From Litoditis marina (Eukaryota > Nematoda > Chromadorea > Rhabditida > Rhabditidae): a stretch of 64,000 bases of DNA. The DNA lies in the NCBI GenBank assembly GCA_964036275.1, contig OZ038438.1:4346978-4410977 (forward strand). The letters run 5' to 3'. Positions 54,601 through 63,600 of the stretch are shown piece after piece. The notes under the pieces are model-generated. The model had not been told where the DNA came from, did not search any database, and worked only from the letters and a program-made list of their open reading frames with translations. The position numbers and the translations under genes are program-made. The first letter of the stretch is position 1; every line of letters begins with the position of its first letter.

Positions 54601-57600
54601 TTGGGAGAACGTACTTTCAGTAGATCCATTTGCAGCTGCATGTGGTCGAGCTCGCTAGGAAAGTCGATATCTTGGATCTCTCTGTTTTTTACGCGGTCTT
54701 CCAAGCTACCCAGTTCGGTCATTATTTCTTCCTGCTTGTTCACCAGTGCAACCTCTTGTTCGATTTCAGCAGATAACTTGTTTTTCAGTTCCTGAAATCA
54801 GAATATTCACACACACTACTGGTGCCAAACAGCTTATCCAGCTTTCAAAACTGGTCAAGTAAACACGGCCATAGGTCACGTAAACTATATTGATACTCCA
54901 AAAAGGCTGTTTTCATTATAAGTCGTTTATAGTAAACTGGTAAAACTAGTAGTGTTTTCATAATGTATGATTACTAACCTGAATTTGTCCTCGGAGATGG
55001 AACAGCTTGTGCTTTGCGGCTTCTTTGGAAGGATCACTAACTCCTCTCAGAAGAAGAGACAAGTGTATCTCCAAGCGATTCTCACAGTCCTGTGAACATA
55101 ACCTTTCCGAACTCTTCTTTATTACAAAAAACCATGTGTGAATTAGCGTTATTTTGAGAGAATGGAAGAAAGCTTAGTTATGTTACTCAAGGAAACAGTA
55201 GTATGTAACCAGTATACCGAGATTTGAGAAGGATGGGAAAATTAGTTGGTTAATGCCACTGAAATCAGTATTTTTTACTGTGTTACTCAAACTTGATCTA
55301 TAGAAAATGAAATTGTCATGAATTATCAGCTCTGGGTGGGATTTGCGCCGATTAGGATCGATTTCGAGTTGCACTCAAAACACAACACAGATTATAAAAG
55401 TTTTCCAGAGACATAATAGTTTTCAAGGCGCAAACTCTTCATTTCTCATCAGAGTGGTTGTAAGTTAAGATTACCCATACTCTTGTAATCGGATGTCTGC
55501 AACGGACCTGTAGCGCAGAGACATCCTCTCGCACCGAAGACAGTGGTTTCGGGCCAATCGAGTACGAGTCTGCGATCTTGAAGAAGCTATTGGCAATTTC
55601 CTTCATTTCCCTTTCGTGTGGCGTCAATGTGTCCATAGAGGATACATCAGCAGTCGATCCCACCGACATCACTGACTCAGGACGCTCCATCATGTCAGAT
55701 GAGGCAATCGAACTGATTGAAATCTAAAAAAACTATTCGATACTACTTTACTGCAAAAACTGTTATTTGCGATTCATCAAACAAATTCGAAAGAAGTCTG
55801 CAAGGGTTGGTTTTTACAGTTGTCAGTTTTCAATTGCAATTTTATCAAGTCCAACGCGTTTTTCTCAGCTTGTAAAGATGCTTGTGAGCATCATCATCTC
55901 GATTTGCGAGTAAGTATTCAAAACCAACGAAAGATTCTTTACCTGAGACTGGGATACGCCATCCATTGCTGTTACAATATGGAGTGGAAGTGTATCAACA
56001 TCCGGTAGGTTGTATTGTCTCAGACGTTGAACAAGTAGGTAATAGCGTTGCGTCAGCTGCGAAATGTGGTCCTTGTTTGGTACTTCGAGTCGTTCTAGTT
56101 TGGAGACGAGTCTCTGGTAGCTGTTGCATGTTTTCAGCATATGTGTCAATCTGGCTGTTCTTTCATGCTCCTCTTCAATTTTTTCAACATCATGCATATC
56201 GGTTTCGATGGCGATGAGCCACGACTCGAACTGTGCCAACTTGGCGGCCAATTTTTCTCCTTGTCGCTTGAGTTTGCTCGACTGAGAAAGGAAGCGCGAG
56301 ATGCGACCATCCTGGTAGAGCGCCTTTCTTTCCAAGTCAGCCAACTCTGGTCTGAATCTGTTTCTTAGAGAAGGTCCCATTAGGGTTTCTGCTTCGGCAA
56401 CGTCGACTTTCCACTGTTTCCACAATGACTCGGACACTAGCTTCAACTCGTCTGTGTTGTTCAGTTGAATCAGGGTGCCGATCTCGTCTTCATATGCGTG
56501 GAACTTGGTTTTCAGATGGTCCAGATGCTGTTCCACCAGTTTTTCTATGGAAAGTCTTCTTTGCTCGGCGTGTTTATCGTTGAGTGCAGATAATCGTTGG
56601 AATTCGATGGTCTCTTTTTCAGTCATTTGTGTGTCTTTCAGTTCTTCAAATGTTTTATTCACGGTTTCCTCTAGTTCCTTCAGCTGGAGGATAATAGTTA
56701 GGTAATGATCCGTTTTCATCGCTGTAGGTAGTTTCTTCCCGAGAATATCTTCGAGTTTACGTGCTTGCAATTCGAAGGTCAGCTCAGCATCCTGAAAGCG
56801 TTTGATTTGTGGTATTCATACGCATGTTCCATAGAGAAAGGTAATTTCTTTCGAAATACATGAAAACATGGAAAAATGATATTAGTTACCTCTCCAAGTT
56901 GTTTCTTGCGGAAAGTACGAATGATGGCAGTGGTGGACAGATCAGAAATGTTCATTTCGGCTCCATCTGCCAACTGCCTCAGATGCTTGGCTGCGGCTTC
57001 GAATCGCGCACAAATATCGTTGGTCTGAAACTATTCATTTTATCATCTCACATTCCAATTAGAGTTTCATGTAGTCTCCAATGGCTATAACCAAAAAAGA
57101 GCGCATTTCTCTCTATGGAGACTTCTTCTACGGTTGATATCGATAATGTGGGTGTGGGGTCTATGTGTGTTGCAAAAATGAGGGCAACATGACAAACGAA
57201 AATATACCGCACGCAATATATTTAAAAGTCGCGTAAAACGTGAACCAATGTTTTTTCTGACACGACGTATTTGAAAACTAACTGATTTGATGATGTTCAG
57301 ATTCCACCTGCGTACGCATATCACTAACACTTCACTCAAAATACGAGTCGTGAACAACCCATAATTTAAATACAGTATACAGTCAAGCTGAATGTACGAT
57401 AACTGCATGCTTATCTGGGCTTTGAATGAAATTGACACAGGTTAGGCCTGTACAAAATATATTCAGTTCAATAAACGAAAAATAATTTCTACTTTATCGG
57501 AATCTATTGTGCACAATTGAGGCTCTCTACTAGTGTTTTCAGTTTTCTAAGGGGAAAGGGAGATTCTTTTAGCACATTCGATCAACCCTCCATATACGTC

Positions 57601-60600
57601 TACAGCTCTACAGTATATGAAATAGCTAAGAGAATCTAAAAGCAAATATTCATAAATGTGCACTTCACCATTGCCCGTTCTACCATGGTAATCATTTTAC
57701 ACGTTTCGCGTGATTGTGCCATTTACTCGTAAATGCGAAATATCAACTCTCTTCTTAAAAAAACTCAACAAATTGCCCTCAACCGGAAATCGTTTCCCAT
57801 GTTTTACGTGGCAATGCATTTGAAACGCATTATGAACTACCTCACAAAATGTACTATTTCCCCCACTGCTAACTGTACGACTTTCGACCGTCTGTCCACA
57901 ACCGAAAACAAGGTTCGAAGCTCACCAATCTGTGCAAGTCGGTTGGTTGTACACTAGAGGTGGCTTGTTGAGAAATATCAATTGAGGAGTCAGTGGAGTT
58001 GATGAACTGAATTACACCAGCGAGGTACTCGCGACGGCGTTCCATCAGATCACGCAGTTTATCTTTCTCGAATATTAGCATGTTAAGCCTGAAATACACC
58101 GAATTATAAAATATTTAGGACCTTGAACAGTTGCGACTCTGGCTTATCCTCATTCAACAAGTTCAACGGCTAGTGAAAACTGAATTACCCTAGAGCACAA
58201 TCGCTCATTACTTTTTGATATGTAAAAAGCACCTTTTCATGGATTTAGCGAACGTAGACCAACACTGTGGCTCGAAGATATATTGGATTCGCAAATACGA
58301 CATTTTGAACTACACTTCAACCGGCATTTAAAGTTGCAAATTTGTGAACTACGTTGAATAACTGTTTTATTCTAGGCTTTGTTTCTTTTAAAAGAGAAAC
58401 AGAATGACACAAAAGCAGTACGGTCTTTTAGATTGCAAAGGGCTTTTGTAGATATTCAATTTCCTATGTCAAGTTGGATGCTTTCCATTTTCCTCTTCCA
58501 AACAGGATGATTTCTATTGAGTAGAGATAGCCAGTACTAACTTTTCGTTGACGCGGTCAAACTCGAGCTGGAAGAAGCTGCCTTGGATGGCAACCACCTC
58601 TGCCTTCAGTCGATTCGCGTCTATCCTCCATTCGTTGGCGCATTTCCCGAGCAGCACTTCGAGATCAGCGTCCACGTTGGGGACCTGGAAAAGCAATTAG
58701 TCAGTATCCATAACATGGGAAGTGGACAAGTCTTCTTAGTGGTTTGATCTCGTGTCACACCGTAAATTACGAATTTCAACCGAAAAGTAATGGTATCAAA
58801 CTACGGACACAGCGGGATAGGGCGACATACACCGTTTAGGCTTGCTTAGAAAAGCGCAAGACCCACATATAGTCGTCGCCAAGGGAATAGCGGGAGGGTA
58901 CTGTATATCTCACTTTCCTCTGTGTACGCAAATATCTGGTTCCGAAGCTTGCCGGTTATGTGCACTAATAGCGCCGTGATTTTCGCGCCCTGATACAAAT
59001 CTTTTGCTCGCAGGTTCGATTCCGGCGAGAGACAGAAATTTATAATATTGGCACCCAATATAAAGCTCACTCAAAGCAGAACCGCAGGAAAACACCTCTT
59101 TCTCCGGTCTGCTATTTTGTAGTTTGTGCCCAGTTCACTTCATGGTTGAATTCGATAGTTATACTGTTGTCGCATAGAAAACTACATTTCTTTCTCTTCA
59201 ATTATGTTTGTAGATCAGGTAATTCCATTTCAAACACAGTGAAACAAATTCTCTCAAATATGTTCCGGTCATTTCCTAGTGACGGTCGGCAAATTCTACA
59301 ATCTGTGTTGAACAAATATAAAATTTGAGAGTATATTATATTCTACAGTCCTATTAGTCACAGCTCTTGTGAAGAAGAATATAGGGTTCATTTTCGAAAC
59401 TCAAAACTAGGTTCAATCTTAGGATTATAACAAACGATTTAAATAAAATGTATTAAAGACGATGTTTCTTATAGTTTTCTCTCATCAAAGATTACTTTGA
59501 ATATCCCATGTGCGCACAAAGCCCGAACACATAAACTCATTTTCACCAACTCGTAGACATTTACATTAATCTATCGAATATTAGATAACGACTTATTAGA
59601 GAACACCTGATAAAAACTTCACGGAATAGGGCCGTAAAAGGAAATAACACAGCAGAAATAGACGGATGCCATCGCGTTTCTGGGTTTCTATTGATTTATT
59701 GAATAAAGACTACAGTAATTATATAAGCCCTGGGTATTTAAAATAAATGTACTTTGCTTTTTTATATTCTGTAGTTGTGGTAGGATTGCCACTTGGTTTA
59801 CGAACAGACAAAGAAGATAACGTTTACAAATACTTCAAGCGGCCTAAACTTCTATGGTGGGTTATAGAAATGATGTTCCCGACGGCATAAGGTGCCAGTG
59901 CGATTGTTCATGAATTTAGAATTTTACCAAGTTTTATTTTACACTGTTTAGAGCAGTGTTTCGGAATTTAGAGTTTAGTTTAGAGAGTTTTCAGTGTTTC
60001 AATGAACTGAGAATCGTTTTGAATATGAGAATGGTACGAAAAGGCATATGTTATTTTAAAGATTGATACACAGGTACGAGTTTGCTTTTTGTTCCATAAG
60101 AGCTTCTTCCTGGGAGACTACAACAAATACAAAACCACCGGAAAAAAGGAATCTGAATGTTTTCGAATATGTATGATGTTCGGAAAGTATTTAACGAAGA
60201 GTGGGTTTTATTAAGCAATACTGCTAGCGTTGCACTAAAAAATTGAATCCAATACTGCCTTACCATTTTATCCTACATAAAATTTGTGACTTTTAGCTCT
60301 CAGCTTAATTGTAAGTTCAATGAGTTTTCAGTAAAAAAAACTATAGTGAGATTCACGCAAAAGCCCATATGTGTAATGTGAGAAAGATTTTTCTGTAATG
60401 CTGTTAGTAAAACATTGAGACGTTAGTATGTAAAACGTGTGAAACACATCATAATATGGTAAAGAGCAATATGTTCTATGTTATCTATCTATGGTCACTA
60501 TGCATGCAGTCAAACCTTATGGTTTTTTTTACAAAAGATCTCATACAACAAAAATATTTGTGGTAATTTTAATAAGAGTTAAAACCAAATACTGAATGTG

Positions 60601-63600
60601 AGACCTTTTCCAAATCTTTTAATTGTCAAAAAGTTGACTGGGAGTTCAAAATTCATACTGTAACTGTCCACTGATAGGCAAATCATACTACTGAATGAAA
60701 ATGTCCCTCGCTCGATCAATCATTTACTTCTAATTGAAACAATTCTCGTAAAACCTCTATAAAATCATCACAATCGCTAAAACAAAACTTTGTGTGAAGT
60801 ATATCGTGTGAAAAGCGTCATCAAAGTACCCATTTGCTGAAATTCTTTCCCGTTAACTATTCCTTCTCTAGCCTAACTTCGACATGACAACGGAAACAGT
60901 TTTCTTACAATGTCAGAGTCATTTGTTGGCAGTAGTCCATCATAGCTGTCACCTACCCAAGTCACAACTATCCATTTCGGTATCATAAATCAATGCAGAC
61001 ATTGGCGCACACGATCAATTCATCAATCTTGATATGAAATCCCAACAAAAACGGGTACATTGTGAATCGCAGCGGGAAGGGCGCAGGAACACATGTGGCT
61101 TTGCAAAATACGCTTTTTTGGCCAATACGGCCGTCAACCGACAAGTGTAAAGGACGACAAAAACATGAGGAAGGAGATTGTGTTGAGAAAGTCAGGTAAA
61201 TATCGCATTTGTTAAGAGATGATTTTGCTCATATTTGCCCGTTTACTAGTAGGCTGCTGTCGCCGTCATCGATTCCGTTTGATAAAGTGAGATATCTGAT
61301 TAGAGGCGCATGTGTTGTTTATCAATATCAGCGAAATTGGATGAATGCCTTCTTTTTTAATGACCTTCGCGACAAACAAGATAGAAAGAAGAGTCTTCAC
61401 TTGCGATCATTATCGATTCGATCAATATTGCAAAACAAGACAATAAGAATAACATTGGCAAGGACAAGAAGGCTAGATAGAAATGGCAGAATGAGACGGA
61501 AAAACAGTATGCTTATTTTAGCGCCGCTCCGATAAACCAGCAAAGCCACAAGACTTATATCTCAACTGCGAGCAGATTACGATTACGTCTACTAAAAATA
61601 GAGAGAAACATCGCCAATCAGAAAGACAAGAGGTGTTGTGTTAACTCACTTGTGCAAGTGTGATGGTGTTCCAGCTGTTATTTTGGCTTCGTAGTGATTT
61701 GACGGCGTCATAAAAATTCTGTAGACGCTTGAACAGCTCCATCTTGCTGTTCAGCGTCAATCGAGTGGTTTCGTATCGATCGAACAGTTGCGGACTGTAT
61801 ACCACTAACTCCTCTCCAACCTCCTGAAACCGGTAGTATGAGTTGTCCGTTGGAAAATGGGTAAACTGGAGAGCTATTCCAGAAAACAGCTGATATAAAT
61901 ATTCAAACAAACTACAGAAATCGAACTGATATTTTATACAAACTTGTCTACTAACATGCTGCGAAATTACGCTTAAGAGATGTGTACCGCTAGTCAAATG
62001 CAAGGTCACCTGAAACAAGTGAAACTCGTCATAATAGAAAACGTGCACTAATCAAGTGCACTATTGATGATGTCCACGTTTTACGTGACTTATCGTACTC
62101 ATTTTAGTTTATTTCATAGTTTCTATGGTTTGTTTGTTAAAAGCACTTCGATCTAGTTCGCACGAATTGACAGGGGAAAACAAATAAGTGACAGCCAATA
62201 TAACAGGAATAGATTGTAATGAGTAATGATAACCGAAATGTGTCTTATTCTGTTGGAAGAACGGTGATAAGAAGATGGGTGGCAGTACAAGAGTTGCTAA
62301 TTGAACGAGAGGCCGGTTGCGGGCGCTCGCTATCCTGCCAGCCATGTGTAAAGAGCGAGAGAAAGGGAGAGAGATAGAGAGGGGGAGGCGAACCTTGATC
62401 AGGGCGTGTGCTAGTGGGCAGTCGTCTTGGCCTGCCATACGCAGACCGTCTAACCGTTCCTTTAACAACTCTTCCAGGCGAGGTCTGTAATCGGCCAGCG
62501 CCAATCTCAACGAGTCTCCCAGTCCACTATGATGCATTCGTTCGGCTGTCTGATCCATTTGGACAAGTTCGCTCAGCGTGGTCGAGTCGACAAAGTGGCT
62601 TCGTTCCACTTCAGTCATGATGCTCAGCAGACGTCGCATCAGAATCTCCCACTGCTCGAACTCTGCCTTCTTCTCCGTCCATCGCCTTCTGATGTCATCC
62701 AGCCGTCTGCTGGACCAGCCAAGCACAATCTGCTCGCAGTCTTCCATGTCTCGCAGCGAGCTGCGCACATCATCTTCGGTGGCTTCTCGTTTGTCCAGCA
62801 CAGCTCGCATGCGGGAGATCACTTCTTTCACGTATTCCTGCAAGTATATAACCCGTTTCATACATCTGTGAACAATTACAGTAACCAGACACTCTTTCTG
62901 TTGAGTGATTCGTACGTGGAAGTTGAAAGGAACAAACGCACAAATACAGAAGTTTGAACTATTCCAAAACTTTATAACTGTCTATAGTTACAATTCCATA
63001 CTGGGAATGGCTAAGAGTACATTATATGACTGGGATAGTTTTTCTGAATTGGAAGGAACAATCACCGAGTTGAAACGATTATTGATATCCGAAAAAGTAC
63101 GAAAGAAATTTAAGAAGTAATAAGATGATATAGGAATTTTTCATGGGTAATTGGTTTTTCAACTAGGGAGCTAGGACAACTAGGAACTAGGACGATATTC
63201 AGGCCCACCTTGTCGATCGGTGGTTCCACGGAAGTAGAAGGTGTGACTTGACTCGAACTTGGGCCTTCTCCATTCAATTTGGCGAAACAGCGATCCAACA
63301 AGTACACGTATTCATGGCAGTCAACCAGGGTCGAACCCTCACCATGTTGCAGAGATTCGATCATTCTTTGAATCTGATCCAGGACGTCCGAGGCTTTCGC
63401 CCGTTCCTGAAATATTGCTATCTTAAATAAGGGCTCTCTAGAAAGCAAACTCAACGACCAGCTTCTTGCTGTTCTCGAAAAATAATGCAAAAACATGAAT
63501 ATTACGTGTCGGGACGTGCACAGTGCGGTGAAATCGCACCCCGAAGTACAATATATCATCGAAACATAACTTCATTATACGTATTCTAGTTGCACTTATA

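Noticed and set aside
58846..59095. Minus-strand frames reading [11 protein letters not shown]
   Set aside because: This peptide arises from translating the tRNA-like B-box region backwards and is a known artefact of tRNA-derived sequence.
61209..61535. Plus-strand 108-codon open frame in the large intron
   Set aside because: Its composition looks random and basic. No domain, no splice partners and no start context are visible.
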